Shown here: one piece after another, positions 14,961 to 27,689 of the stretch
Position numbering within the stretch: position 1 is the first letter of the stretch
Layout: each line of letters starts with the position of its first letter
Source: Sinohyriopsis cumingii
Taxonomy: Eukaryota; Mollusca; Bivalvia; Unionida; Unionidae
Length of the DNA: 64,000 bases
Direction of reading: 5' to 3'
NCBI GenBank assembly: GCA_028554795.2
Contig: JAPYKE020000037.1
Span: 1,408,501-1,472,500 of the forward strand
Notes under the pieces: model-generated
Seen by the model: the letters and a program-made list of their open reading frames with translations, nothing else
Told to the model about the DNA's origin: nothing
Databases searched by the model: none
Translations under genes and position numbers: made by a program

Positions 14961-15923
14961 ATTTTCTAACAGGGCAAAAAGAGGTGTAGTATGTTGTGTG
15001 ATGATGTATATCATGAAGTAAACTGAGACAGAGTGGATATGGATAGTCGTTCAAACCATAATTGAGTCATCTGCAGAAGAGAGCAATTTCATCTGAACAT
15101 TTCATATTTAATTTATCTTCTTTAATATTTTAGTTCTATAAAATTACATTACACCTCTAATAGCCTTGTATTGTTGATAACCCCCGCCATGCTCCAGTTT
15201 CACAAAGCGTTCTAAAAGTATTCCTACAATTGCGACTTTGTATTATCTTGCTCTTGGTTAAATGCTGGCAATCATGAGAATTCAATATCTGTCAAGACAG
15301 TAGATAGCATGCTAGTAACTATGTAGAATCTCAGTACTGCACCATCAACTCATAGTATCATTGGAAATTAACTTGAATTCCCAAGATATTAGATAATTCA
15401 TTTTCTTGCCGGAAATCTAACTAGGCCTTTGTAAGAGAATTGAAGATATAATGAATGTTTAGAGCCTTGTTGATGGTTGAAAACATCCACTGATTGTTGA
15501 TTATTAGAGTAAAATATTTAAACTTCTCAATTTGGGGAAGACAGTTTGAGGTATAAAGTTAATATGATACCCAATAAGAATATTTTGAATTTATGTGAAG
15601 TACATTTAAGTTCGTACTAGCTCTCTCTCTCCTTCTCCATTTTAAGAAAGAAAATAAAAGGTATGTAAATGGTTGGATTGCAGTGAGGGAAATATATGCT
15701 AGTGCAATATTGAAGAGAAAAGATATGTGACAAAGGTGTACACTGGAATATAACACTTAACATAATGGCCTTACAAAGTGAAATATTTTTGTTTTATAGC
15801 AAGTCATCAACAAACAACTACAATCCAAGAAAATTGTTATTTCTTACAAATCATCTTCAGGACTGTTTTCATTTATTCCGCTTGTATTCTAACATACAGT
15901 TTATATACATGAGCACTTTACTC

Positions 15924-15926
<3 letters not shown>
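14961..15926. other. Anonymous sequence
   Basis: No gene or repeat recognised. Confidence 0.5.

Positions 15927-16012
<86 letters not shown>
15927..16012. repeat. (TA)n microsatellite
   Basis: About 86 bp of TA dinucleotide. Confidence 0.97.
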
Positions 16013-16015
<3 letters not shown>

Positions 16016-16119
16016 GTTTAATTTTGGACTAATATATATTAACACTTTCCAAGTTGCATGTGACTTGTAGTCTGAAAAAACTTTTCTCTTATTACATAAT
16101 GACTGGTATCTCTCTACAA

Positions 16120-17200
16120 TATAATATAACCCAATAGTTTGGATATGACCATGTAAAAGCTTCGTGCATAATAGTTAAACTATCGCTCTATCTGGCCATT
16201 TAAATGTTGATACATGCTGTCTAGCCACTCATTACATGCATTCTTGCTTGTGGATACACACACTAAAGCTCCGAGCAAAATTATGACTCAGCAAACCTAA
16301 CCGCAGTCTCACGAGGACCATCAAAACCCCCTCAACTTATATACGTTTACGTAAACTGCTTCTGTTCAAACAAAAAGTATAATCAATTTGCTTTCTCTGT
16401 AAGTCCAGTATAAAATATGACCTCTGCATTAGTAAGATCTTCATAACACTTATGCCCGTATCCATCACTCATTGTTTCCTTAAGGCAACTGAGTTACTTT
16501 CAGTCACATTTGTCTTAGTTTCTGATTCCTTTTCTCCTTTTTCAGCTTCACACTGTAGTTTCGTATTCCACATTGAGAGATCGCTTACTTGCACATTACT
16601 AAAGTAATCATGACAGAAGTGTCCAAAAGAGAAAACGTTCGCTCGGAATACAACTAATAGTTTCAGCTTCTGAATTACTCTCTGTAAGTTGTATAATTTT
16701 CCCTGGGTATTTTTTGCGATCTGACTCTTATGTAATATCTTCTGTTTTATCCGTGCTGAAAGTTCTGCATCATACTAAAAATAATAATAATTGATTAATT
16801 GAAAGTTTTATTAATCAGCATGTTTGATTGTCAACGTTTTAAAATTTACTTAGAAAACATTTTCTTTGCTTTGTTTTGGTTTCCTTGTGTTGGGTGGGTA
16901 TTTTGATTTTATTCAAAAATGACATATTAAGATTTTTAAATACTTGTCCAATGGAAAACACTTATATGATATAAATTGAAAAGCAGCATAGTTTAAACCT
17001 AAACAGTAGTATTATAAGGTATCTACCAATAATTTACATATGTGAACTGATATCTCTTTTGCATGTGTAAGGATGGGAATAGGACACCTTCGTCATTCTG
17101 ACATCAATATATCAGTTCGCGAAATAATAAGCAAAACATTAGTCATCTTTAATATCCCATGATCAAACACCGAGGTAACGGATTGGTAGGGATTGGTTTT
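16120..17200 (+). repeat. Dispersed repeat, diverged copy A of the 34-36 kb / 39-41 kb inverted repeat
   Basis: Collinear with the left arm at 34.5-35.7 kb across many blocks: ATCGCTCTATCTG, GTTACTTTCAGTC, GAGATCGCTTACTTG, TTTGATTGTCAACG and TCATTCTGACATCAATATATCAG. It is clearly more diverged from both arms than they are from each other. The minus strand keeps a coding-like frame shared with the other copies (NVQVSDLSMW; KTNVTESNSV). The element type is unknown. Confidence 0.75.
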
Positions 17201-18032
17201 GTTTGTTATAACATGACGTATAGAATAAAACAATAATAACAAATAAATTATTAGCATAGATTTCCTTATATTCGTATATAACTTAAGATGACTGGCCGTC
17301 ATGTTTTGAAAGGCTTTTTCTTAGATTCTGAATTTTGTTCCTGAATGCAATATCTGTCTTGCATATTAAGTAAAATAATGAATGCGTAATTATCTATGTC
17401 ACTGTTTGATTTTAACTTTGCAAACTATTGAGTTTAATGCAAATTGTACAATTCTTCCCGATTCTTCCCGACTGTGAACCTACCTTAGGGCCTAATATCT
17501 TGCGTCTACATAGTTCGCATTACATGGTTCATTTAACTACTTTTGATTATTAACTGTGTACGTCAACACTGTTAGAGGCAGACGGTTTAAACCTATGATA
17601 CAATTGGGATGGTATATAGATGCTAAATTGTTTTCTGTAGTTGATCGACCAAGTTGAAAACAAGCCTGAGATGGTGGTGTATTTGGAGACGAAAGCATGG
17701 CGATCGAGCTATTGAGGAACCCAAATATTAGAACTATTGCCAAATTACATAACTTTAGTGATGGACAGTGCTGGTTGCACATGTTTGACTGCGACAGGCA
17801 ACTCAACAGCAACAGATTACCATGCAAAAACAAATAAAGGCACAGACAATGGTGCTTCCCAGCTACACCATGGTTGAAAGCGTTTGTAAAAGGTGCAAAC
17901 TGGGATATCGATGAGAATAATAGTGGCACAATGGCTTGCCATGAGCTTACGTAAAGTTAGTAATAAAACACTAAAAATAAACTTATCTGAGCATATCCTC
18001 ATTAGGTTGGTAAAATATCACATCTTACCAAG
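17201..18032. other. Anonymous sequence
   Basis: Contains a 130-codon minus-strand ORF (17929-17537) with no recognisable domain and no sign of selection that I can see. Otherwise nothing recognised. Confidence 0.45.
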
Positions 18033-18150
18033 GTGCCCTAAATGGCCAGTGGTCTAAAGCAGTCGTCGTTACCGATAACTTTGATATCGAGTCTCGGGCT
18101 TGGCCAATGTGTTATGTGCCAAGGATTGCCAGTAGCTTCCTGTGGGTCCT
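18033..18150 (+). repeat. tRNA-derived SINE head
   Basis: Contains an A-box-like TGGCCAGTGGTCTAAAGC and, about 40 bp on, a B-box-like GATATCGAGTCTC, in the spacing of a pol III tRNA-type promoter. The pattern recalls a class II (Leu/Ser-like) tRNA, but the arms do not pair well enough for a real tRNA gene. Best read as a SINE head; the 3' end is not defined. Confidence 0.6.
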
Positions 18151-18504
18151 AATAAGGCAATGAAAGATGTAAATTGGTATCATATAATTTATGTTTGATA
18201 CAGGGAAGAATGTCGTGCATGTGTTTATTAATGAATAACCCACTGTTCGTGACACAATTTCACTGAATAAGACAGCTCAAGAAACAATGATAGCTGAATA
18301 GTCAGTTCCGCAAAAATAATGAACACCATATTTATCAAATGATTTTTTTATATTCACTGTAAAGATATAGCAGTGGGTCGGGGAACAATAGCACTAACTC
18401 ACAGTTCACTAGATGTGCACATTACTTTACCTGGAATCATGATCAGCACTAGTACATCGTATTATATCCTAATTCTAAATCTTATACAGACTTTAATATT
18501 GGAT

Positions 18505-18507
<3 letters not shown>

Positions 18508-18545
<38 letters not shown>
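18508..18545. repeat. (GA)n microsatellite
   Basis: 38 bp of GA dinucleotide followed by CAGA units. Confidence 0.95.
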
Positions 18546-18548
<3 letters not shown>

Positions 18549-18559
18549 AACAGACAGAC

Positions 18560-21344
18560 AAACAGACATAAATGCATACATACATCGCTTTATCTCGTTT
18601 GTTTTGGTCTATTATACCAAAATTAAATTTTCGTTTTGAAACTTGAAAGTTTTGCAAATGATTGCACTTACTCCTTATCAACCCAATAAAACTAGTACGG
18701 CAAGATTCAGTTCTGGAATGGTTCCAACGAAAGATGAGATAACGTTTTCTAAAGAGTCATCACATAAGATCACATGCTTGTAGGGACGTTTCCAATATTG
18801 TTCAAGCATGTATTTGCTGGTAAGATTCTATGCATTATTTCAGCTTGAAACCATCTCACGTTACGACACTTAGTTCAGTTTAAAGACAAAAAATGTATTC
18901 CTTCATGCAACTCTCATTTATAAATTCATGTATTGATATTTGTCTGCTCAGTAAAAATATTCAAAACTGATGTTGGCCTAGGAGTAGTAACTTTAATTTT
19001 TTATAGATACTTTTACAGCCCTTTTACCGTAGTGAACAAAAGTGCAGCTTTATATAAAATGGGTCACATAGATTTGAATTAATGTTTGTATGAAGATGTT
19101 GGAAAGAAAATGAATTTCCCTAAGCATGCCTTGAAACTCTAAAATATTGACATCCATTTTAAACTTATAACAAATATTATTTATATAAACCAATGAACAG
19201 TTTCCATTAACTAAATAGATTACATACAAAATACACAGTACATGTGCATAACATTACAATTTCCAACACTAATATTAGGATTATCCATACTGGATTTTTG
19301 AAATAATCCTCTGAGTTCCCTCAGTGAATGCAATCTAATGTATACTGAAAATGCATCGCTCCAGAATGCATTCAAAGTAGTTCTTATCTTTTCATAAAAT
19401 CAGTGCCAAAAGTGAAAAACATGCCTAAATTTGGAGTGGAAGTGGTTATGACATATTTCCGTTTAAGTTTAGAGGTGACAAGTCTTCTAACCCAAGTAAG
19501 TTTCACGTATATTTGCACGCTTGTTTACAAAGCGTTGGAGAAGTTTAATCAGTTTCCATAAGAAAGAGAGAGTACAATGTGAGAGAAAAACAGACTGACC
19601 AGCAGCGTTCATAATCATTCCCGAGTACTAGTGAACAATTTAAATGCAACAAACCATGCATGGTCGTTATTCTGAAAAGTTAATTACTATAAATATGAAT
19701 TTTTTTTATCATGACGCTAATAAAATTAATATCTTTAGCGAGAATGTTTATTCGAAACAGTACGTGTAACACCGGTATTTAAAAATGCCTGACGTCACAT
19801 AATCACACTCGTTAAAGCAGCTACAACTTGTCTGAAAATGCAATAATGTAATTAAATATTCCATCTGGTAAAATTATCGCAATGCACTGAAAATTTAGTT
19901 CACATTGCCACCTTCACCTTCTAAGCACCTTATTCTTATATCGCAAAATGCCTTCATCGCGCATCATCTTGTCTAAATAATGGCATCCATTATCAGCAAT
20001 AACAAATATCATAAACTTTCCCCCCACTAATGCTACCATGGCTTTAGTGTGTCTAGACGATGGGTCAATCTAGTCCACACTAGCCTAGTTTTATTAGCTT
20101 GTGTTACGGGGAAACTACGACTTATTTTCCATTCTTTCTCTATACATTACTCCTACTAGCCCTTTTTGTGTCGTACTTTATTTGATTTATCTTAACAACT
20201 ATAATATGGAAATCAACTAGAGCGGTATATGTAATCAATTAGAGAGGTATATGTTTTAGAAAAGCAAACTGCCCTGAGAAAAGAAAGAAAACTACTCTCA
20301 CTTGAAACAAGGAAATGATCTCTTTATGGATAATGTGTTTGCTTTGGGTGTGAGTGGATATTTTGTACAACCTTTTGTTTCATCAATCAAATATTGCTCT
20401 AATGTTCTCATTTTTTAAATATAAGATTGTGACGTATTTTGACATAACCAATGATTTAAACAGTAGAAAGATATATCATGAAATATGAATTTGGCTTTGA
20501 ATTTGAAATAATCGGAACAAACAGCAAGAAAGTATTGATAATAGCCTCCTTTATAGTTTCTATATTGTTTGATCCTTTGTTTGCTTGTTGTGGTAGTGGT
20601 TGGTATCATCAAATGCAGATCTTGCAGAGAGTCACGCAGAAGTGAGAGTGGCAGATACGTGCCCAACCCGAATTGTTGGAATAGTCTTGAAAAGTGTAAC
20701 ATTTGATTACAATTTTTGCTAAGCATTCTACGTTGGATGTTTCTCATTATCTTGCCAAAATTTGCAAGATATATTTCCAAGCCTGGAGTCTGATACAGCA
20801 GGAAACCTGATCACGGAAAATGGACTTAGCTTATCGATCATGTTAACTAGAAAGTGACTTATGATCGATCAATTAGATTAATCAGGTAGAACATTATTTC
20901 CAAACCTACATATTATAGACCGGATCTAATTTGTAAAAAGAGATGTCAATTTACAGACCAAAGCAACATAAATCGTCCCGCCCCACCCCCAAAGACGAAA
21001 TTGAACAAATCCCTAAAAATGTTATTATGGCCTGAATATCACAACAAGACATCAGCATACGCATTTATCTATGAATTGAAACAGCGCTGAGTGTCACCCG
21101 ACTTACTGCAAATAGATTTGTGTGTGGTAAACACATACGCCCCGGCGTTAAATGACAGAATCGGTTTAATTTGTCACCTAAATTGCAGAGACAGAGAGAG
21201 AAAGAGGGTTATGGTTTGAGAATATGTGTAGCTTACACGAGCATGATGTCTATACTATTTAAACTTCATTAGTATTGAGTCCCAAACATCAGCTCAAAAT
21301 ACACCTACAAATACCAGTTATCTAAAAAAAATCATATTTTTGTT
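18560..21344. other. Anonymous AT-rich intergenic sequence
   Basis: About 2.8 kb. The only long frame is a 121-codon minus-strand ORF (20780-20415) without a recognisable domain. No repeat or RNA gene recognised. Confidence 0.45.
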
Positions 21345-22644
21345 TGACAATAGTGCACAACAATATTCACCTTTGTCTATTTCCAACTGTTATTGACCGT
21401 TTCTGTGATAAAACGGGTATAATGGTCAATCTCGATGAAACTAAAATCATTAGTTTCAGAAATGGGAAATGTTTAAAGCAAATGGTGGATTGGGTTTACA
21501 GAAAGACGTATTGAATGTGTGTCTTACTACAAGTATATGGTTCTATTTTTACCCCGAAGTTGGTTTGGACAAAGGCAAAGAAGACACTGGGCAATGATTT
21601 TTAATTATCAAAAACGCTTTGGCTGTTTTAATGTATATAATGCTTTTAACATTTTTGATTCTGTGATAAAACCAGTTGCTTGATATGTGTCAGACGTTTG
21701 GGGTATAAATTTAGTTGAGATATGGAAATTGTGCAATGCAACTTTTTAATAAGCAGTATTATGTATTTCTTAAGCTCCCAATAATGCGATTGTGATAGGG
21801 GAGTGCGGAAGTCACCCTCTTTGTACATCATATTTTTGCGATGTATTAATACTGTATAAAGGTCGAAAGAATGTATTAACTCGGTACCCACATCAATTAT
21901 TTTTAATGTTCAAAAGATTAGACGAAACCATCCGTGTCACCTGGGTTACCAAAGTTAAATACATGTTATTTTGCTTCGGTGTTTGGGTATGTCTTCTCAA
22001 TATTTCGCAAAGATTTAAGGACACATTATTCCAAAATTGGCAATGTAATATAAACAACTCACATAAATAACATGCTTAAAACAGAATTAGAACCGGAAAA
22101 TACTTATCAAATTGATTATCATATTTTGTCCAGAAGTTACTTTCTACATTTGGGTACTCAGCACATATGCTGAATAAAAAGACAAGTATGCATAGTAGGA
22201 TGGAGAGAAATAATAGGCACTGTGAATTATGCACACTTTTTTTCCATTTGGTAGAAGATGAATTCCATTTTGTTTGTGTTTGTCCAGCATATGACCATTT
22301 AATAAAGAAATAATGTAATGAAGTTTATTATCTCCATCCTCTGTTTTTAACTTTGTATTCATCATGAGTCATAGTACTATATTAATTATTCGAAATCTTT
22401 CTTGCTATATCAATTCTGTTTTTGGTCATATACAATCCTTGGTAGCTCATACGAATGATGACTTATATAGTTAGTGTTGGTAACACCTTTTTTAAATGCA
22501 CTTATTATTTATAGAAAAGTATGTATGTATACTGATGTTGAACACCATATATAATTTTTATATACAATGGCACACACTGTATTTACTTGTGTTTAGTAAT
22601 ATGGACCTGTTGCCTACGTTGCTGAACAAATTATTGTAAATGTA

Positions 22645-22676
<32 letters not shown>
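21345..22676 (+). pseudogene. LINE-B copy 2 (reverse transcriptase C-terminal half, 3' UTR, ATT tail)
   Basis: Plus-strand copy of the LINE at 1.24-5.56 kb. It starts near VIDRFCDKTGIMVNLDETKI (about 21393). It then passes through FTPKLVWTKAK (about 21555), SDVWGINLVE (about 21690), IGECGSHPLC (about 21795), HCELC and VEDEFHFVCVCPAYDHL (about 22210-22300), and ends in an (ATT)n tail at 22637-22676. Stops and frameshifts are present and the copy is 5'-truncated. It is continuous across the point where LINE-A interrupts copy 1. Confidence 0.82.
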
Positions 22677-22677
<1 letters not shown>

Positions 22678-22929
22678 TGTCTTTGAGAAGTTATATAACC
22701 TAATACATTAACTACACCTTTCCATTTTCTTAACATAACATCAGTTTCGACTAAATCGTGTACAAATAATAAACCACTTTGAATACGACTTTTATAGGAT
22801 AAGTAAACACTAGGAATACGTAACAAACACGTTGTGAAGAATGCACTTGACTTGGATCGTAAAGAACCCATTGTACTGAATACGTTTGTCATCTAAAACT
22901 AAATTTGTAAGATGTTAAGTATGGTCTTA

Positions 22930-23260
22930 ATTTATTACCTACCAAGTGGATCACGTTCAAGTAATTTGGACGTCTCACTCTGTAAAATATTGCCTTTGTA
23001 CCAGTCTTTTAATGAATCATAAAGAATCCATACCTTTGATGACTTCTTGTCAGCAAAAAATAAAATTATAAAATGTTGAGTAATGCTCTGTATTGACGGC
23101 TCACCAACCTGATCTTGTTCCAATAATTTTGACGTCTCCTGGCTTTGAACTAGACTTAAAGTGTGTTTTAGTAAAATTTTCCGTGCAGTTTGTTTGCATA
23201 CATAAATCTTTACATTAGTTTGCTTCAAATGATTGAATAAAACTGTAAGACAAAGTCTGA
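22930..23260 (-). repeat. Dimeric repeat of about 160 bp, locus 1
   Basis: On the minus strand the motif GACGTC-AAATTA-TTGGAACAAGATC-GGTTGGT (near 23103-23140) recurs as GACGTC-AAATTA-CTTGAACGTGATC-CACTTGGT (near 22941-22975), a period of about 162 bp. The intervening sequence is also related. The same dimer occurs on the plus strand near 36.99-37.29 kb. Confidence 0.65.
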
Positions 23261-23967
23261 GAGGCCGGACATTTTGAATATGCTACATAAACAGAGGATA
23301 AATATCCCAAAAAATGTATTATCCATTTAAGACGAGGAAAAATCCTACCTGCTTCTTACTGCTAAATTTCTGTATATTATATACGGGTACTTGCGCGTCC
23401 TAAGTACGGTTGAATTGTTCCATGGATATCAATTAAAACCCAGTCCCCGCCTCGCTTTAATTATTTGAGTGATAAATAGCTGTATTACAAAATCATTTGA
23501 GATATAAAAAGTAGTGTTACATCACATTTATGTCGCGTTTGCAGTTATACACTTATTATCGTGCTTATAAAGGAAACCAAAACCATGCACATGAATTAAA
23601 GATTATTAGAAATTAATTATACTTTTATAAAATAATGTCAATCACTTCAGAAAGTTTTCATTACAAGCAAATTTTCAGAACTCAGCAATGAACTGGTTAA
23701 GAAGTGTTTGGGTCGTAGCTCGTTTATATATTTTCAGAAATATGTATTTAAGGTGTTAAACAACTATACTACAACGCAGTTTTGTTTCAGGCGAAGTTGG
23801 ATAATTCTTCTTGTCTAGGTAAATGTATCCACTAATCCATTCCATGTAGGTAAGCATTTCAAAATTGTATCATATTCACCGAACATTTGTTTTAAAAATC
23901 TTGTGTAAATCTGTTTTTTCCAAAGTTTTTCACAATCAGGTGGCTAAATTTGTACATCAGGTAATGA

Positions 23968-23968
<1 letters not shown>
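23261..23968. other. Anonymous sequence upstream of the 24.2-kb exon
   Basis: A pyrimidine-rich acceptor-like site (TTTTGTTTCAG, about 23780-23790) and donor-like sites near 23818 and 23850 are present. No signal-peptide exon could be assigned for the gene at 24.2 kb. Confidence 0.35.

Positions 23969-24045
<77 letters not shown>
23969..24045. repeat. (TA)n microsatellite
   Basis: About 77 bp of TA dinucleotide. Confidence 0.97.
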
Positions 24046-24046
<1 letters not shown>

Positions 24047-24107
24047 TGTATTTGTCAAACACACACATCTATCAACTATGCATCCATTGTATATATTATA
24101 TACTTCT

Positions 24108-24123
24108 ATTTCTTCAAAGCTAA

Positions 24124-24197
<74 letters not shown>

Positions 24198-24213
24198 TTA
24201 GCTGTGAAGAAAT
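24108..24213. repeat. Hairpin: 23-nt inverted arms around (TA)n
   Basis: ATTTCTTCAAAGCTAAAACA at 24108-24127 and its near-perfect reverse complement, ending at 24213 (one mismatch in 23), flank about 60 bp of TA. The right arm contains the putative splice acceptor TATTGTTTTAG before 24202. Confidence 0.9.
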
Positions 24214-24383
24214 GGAAGTGTCAAACAAACAACCACCAGTGGCAGAAACGGAAACAACAACACAGACCCACTGGAACAAACTGTAGTCATCAAGACAAGA
24301 GCAGTGTTCTTCCCATGACAAGCCAGACTATATTTTGGATAACGTTCCTATTGTTTCCACTTGCGCTCATGATGATCATGTAG
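24202..24383 (+). CDS. Putative terminal exon of a short secreted or membrane-anchored protein (paralogue of the 29-31 kb gene)
   Basis: Starting after an acceptor-like TTGTTTTAG at 24201, the open frame in splice phase 1 codes about 60 residues. A basic, Gln/His-rich stretch ([18 protein letters not shown]) is followed by CSHQDKSS and a C-terminal hydrophobic segment [17 protein letters not shown], with the stop at 24381-24383. The segment aligns with IHWIMFLAMPLAIVMIQ of the 31-kb exon as T-S-x(2,3)-I-x-W-I-x-F-L-x2-P-L-A-x2-M-I, at the same distance from the stop and with the same intron phase. A poly(A) signal AATAAA lies at about 24618. The middle domain shares no Gly-Thr repeats with the paralogue. 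No upstream signal exon was located and the acceptor lies in a hairpin arm, so it may be a pseudogene or an alternatively organised gene. GPI anchoring is inference. Confidence 0.5.
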
Positions 24384-24895
24384 AACCAGTTTATGATAAC
24401 ATAAAATTTGCTTTGCAGAGTTCCCTTGGTATTAGAGTATTTCACTAGAATTATATCCAAGCTTCATGCTTTCTATCCCTGGTATATTCAGAAGAGAAGA
24501 TACTGTTTCTCAAAGTATTTTTTTTTTAAATTTGCTTCCTTAGGCATAATATTGTATAAAACAGGTAAATTAAAAATCTGTTACAAAAGAGACATTAATA
24601 TTTTTTTTTTTATAAAAAATAAATCACGCTAAATATTGAAATCTATTTTCTAAAAAGTACAGGTATTAAAATCTGTGCGTAGGTGATACATCCATAAATT
24701 CACTAATCGAAACGTTTCTTAATTTTTGATTACTCTTAATAAGATCATTTCAAATACATGTTAAAATAACAGCATGCATGGATTTCGCCATGATAACATT
24801 ATTTTGCGGTCAATAAGAATGATTGGTGTACAAACGAGTGTAACATTTTTACACAGAATGAAACAAGTTTTCTTTTCTATTTTCCCTAATAGATA
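24384..24895. other. 3' flank of the 24.2-kb exon, then anonymous sequence
   Basis: The likely 3' UTR runs to the AATAAA near 24618. Nothing recognisable follows up to the CATA tract. Confidence 0.4.
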
Positions 24896-24905
24896 CACAT
24901 ATGCA

Positions 24906-24935
<30 letters not shown>
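24896..24935. repeat. (CATA)n microsatellite
   Basis: Tetranucleotide CATA units, followed by imperfect CGTA/CATA repeats to about 25000. It lies immediately 5' of a SINE. Confidence 0.9.
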
Positions 24936-24936
<1 letters not shown>

Positions 24937-25008
24937 GTGCGTTCGCGTGTAGGCGTGTACGTTCATACGTGCGTGCATACGTCCGTACATACATACCAAT
25001 GTAATAAG

Positions 25009-25270
25009 GATGGTGCGGCGGTAACTCAGACAGTAGAGCGTTGATTCGTAATCGAAGGGTCGCAGGTTAATTACCGGCCCAAGCCAGTATGTGTCGGCTA
25101 CTTGATGCTTTTATTTTTGTTCTTGTTAGGTGCTGGTGTTGCATTCTTTTGGGGGAGAAGGGTTGGAGGCACAGAATGGCACTTGTCACCCAGTGTCTTT
25201 GCTTGACAAAGCCAAAATTATTTTAAAAATGCCATCGAAATCAATACAATAAAACCAAACTTAACAACAG
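25009..25270 (+). repeat. tRNA-derived SINE
   Basis: The tRNA-like head reads GGTGCGGCGGTAACTCAGAC, then AGTAGAGCG (A-box region) and GGTCGCAGGTTAATTACCGG (T-arm/B-box region). A tRNA-unrelated body of about 190 bp follows and ends in an A-rich tail near ACAATAAAACC. The pattern is that of a pol III SINE; the B box has decayed. Confidence 0.75.
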
Positions 25271-26767
25271 CAAAGTAGATGTTACCCTATTACTATTATG
25301 ATTAGAGGACAGTATACAGAAAACATTTATATGTGGCAAACAGAAGCTAATAGCACGGAATACCGGTTTTGAATGTCATTTTGTTTAAATGGGTTAAACT
25401 TGCATTTTTGTCGAAAAACCTTTTCCAAATAAAACACTTCAAAATTAAATACAGTAGACCCTAAAAGAGCCTGCTATGACTCAGTTTCTAAGCCTTAGCT
25501 GAAGGAAACAAAAAAGTACATTTGTAAAACGATTTTGGATTAAATGACACATACCATACTACCTGTAGTACTAAATTCAGTTCGAATCTCTTCCATGCTG
25601 ATAATAGTGATGCCAATGGCGAAGATGATGATAACGATATTGATGTGACTGATTATGAAACGATGATGATGATGGTGGTATTGGTAGTTGTAGTGGTGAA
25701 GATTATGGCGATTTCGACTTTTGATGACAATGGTGGTACCGCTGATGATATTGATAACGAGCTGATGACGACGACATGGATGGAAAGGTCTGAAAGGTGG
25801 AACATTGGAGTCCGTATAGTTGTATTTATAGTGCATCTACATCATTTTATTTTTTCATTCTTAGTTTGCGACGTCAGGAGTTTAAGACAGTTCATCTTCA
25901 TTATTTTATAGCAACCCAGTTGAGGAAAATCATAAATGACCAACAATTCATTAGTTTTACTAAAGTGTTCATTAAGTCAAACTATTGTAATACAGTTGAT
26001 AGCAAATCGACCCAATGTCTGACATTCTGTGAGCAATTACTTGTTCGCCACCCGTACTTTGAAAACCACTAAGTTAGTTGACAGAGAAAACAAACAAAAA
26101 ATACTAGGAGATAATTTGTATCTCGAACAAAAAGTAGAAACGGGTTTTGGATGGCGAAAAGTCTTTGACCATGGCAAAGTAATCTAGAATCGAATTATGT
26201 TCTTTACAAATTCTAAAATTAGCTTGATATACAATAGTTTCTGGTGGATAACTGGTATTCAGTTGTTTCTCTACACACCAAGCACAGCTACTACAGACAG
26301 GTAAATCGGCCAATACCAAGGGGTTTTAAAGTATGCAAAATTGGAAAATATGGAACATTTTTATAAGACTACTTACAACATCATATATATTCATTGTAAA
26401 GCAACCAAAACGTTCTATTCCAAAATGAAATGACCTCGAGAAAGAACTAATGATATTGAGATCACAATGGAAAAAAAGAAAACTATTAGGGAATATATTA
26501 TTGGATTTGCACCATTAAGATTCAACATTCTTATAGATTTAGTCTGGCTGTTTTCTGTATGCTTCTTTAGTTCCCTTCCATTGAAAAGCAACGTCAGACA
26601 GATGCTGCGGAGAATACAGAATAAAAATTTTAAACAAATTAGGAATACAGCAATAATCATAATAATAATGTGTGTGTGTGTGTGTGTGATTTGGATTTTT
26701 AACGTAGCTTTAACAATTTTTCAGTCATATCGCTACGATGTCTGCAGTGTGGCAGTTTTTAGTGATG
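25271..26767. other. Anonymous sequence with GAT-rich and GT tracts
   Basis: Holds an imperfect GAT/GTG trinucleotide tract (about 25600-25780) and a (TG)n array at 26669-26689. The overlapping ORFs here are low-complexity. No gene recognised. Confidence 0.45.
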
Positions 26768-26935
26768 TCTAGCACTAGGGCATCATGCCGCAGACATGTG
26801 CAATGATGTCCCACCCAGTCACATTATCCTGACACCGGGCCGACCAGTTCTAACACTAACCTCTTAATGCTGAGCGCCAAGCGAGGCAGCTGTTAGTACC
26901 ATTTTTGTAAGTCTTTGGTGTGACTCGGCCAGGGA

Positions 26936-26972
<37 letters not shown>
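26768..26972. repeat. Dispersed repeat ending in (AAT)n
   Basis: Block with CACCCAGTCACATTATCCTG, ACACCGGGCCGACCAG, CTCTTAATGCTGAGCGCCAA and GTCTTTGGTGTGACTCGGCC, then AAT units from 26936. I associate this wording with a widespread molluscan/invertebrate SINE-tail-like repeat, from memory only. No tRNA-like head is visible here. Confidence 0.55.
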
Positions 26973-26973
<1 letters not shown>

Positions 26974-27329
26974 TAATGCAAGCAACTAATGATAATAATA
27001 ATAATAACAATAATAACAATATAAATACGATAACAACATACTACCATGGACGCGTAATATCTACTCGAACAACCTAACAGATCTGATCAGTGTGATTTTA
27101 AACTGTTCCTTAATAGCGATACTATGTATGACATTTCACCTGCAATCTAAACCTTTATATTTGTCCTCTTAGACCTTAAGTCTCTAAGGAAATTACTCAT
27201 TACTTATTTCATTTACCAAATATTGTGAAGAAAACTAATTGATAAAACCATGAGGTACTGCATATAAGAATATTGAAGCCAAACTTTGACGCCGAATAGC
27301 CGAAGATAAATGAGTGAAATATATCTCTT

Positions 27330-27365
27330 TCTCCGTCTCTCTCTATCTCTCTCTCTATCTCTCCC

Positions 27366-27436
<71 letters not shown>

Positions 27437-27455
27437 TTATTTATTTATTTATATA

Positions 27456-27486
<31 letters not shown>

Positions 27487-27487
27487 T
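27330..27487. repeat. Compound microsatellite (TC)n-(TA)n-(TTTA)n-(TG)n
   Basis: CT-rich tract 27330-27367, TA array about 27369-27433, TTTA units to about 27450, then TG to 27486. Confidence 0.95.
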
Positions 27488-27689
27488 CTGACATTATTTA
27501 CCTGAGTCCTTAACAAGTGCCATATATTCCGAATCTTTCAACAGAATATTGTTAAGTTACCAAAATGTTCGACGTTTATCTGTTTCTCAAAACGTAAGGA
27601 TTACTTGGTCTAAAGAATTGTCTGTACTATTACCTGGTTCTAGAGAGGCATCATTTACCATTGTATAAAGAGCCTCTGAAACTACGAAG

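Noticed and set aside
17537..17929. 130-aa minus-strand ORF
   Set aside because: No recognisable domain, no promoter or splice context; length alone is weak evidence.
18038..18115. Possible class II tRNA gene
   Set aside because: Promoter boxes resemble a tRNA, but stems do not pair properly; called a SINE head.
20415..20780. 121-aa minus-strand ORF
   Set aside because: No family resemblance, includes a simple Thr run; likely random.
25021..25095. Possible tRNA gene
   Set aside because: A-box and B-box-like spacing is present, but acceptor and T-arm pairing is broken and a SINE body follows.
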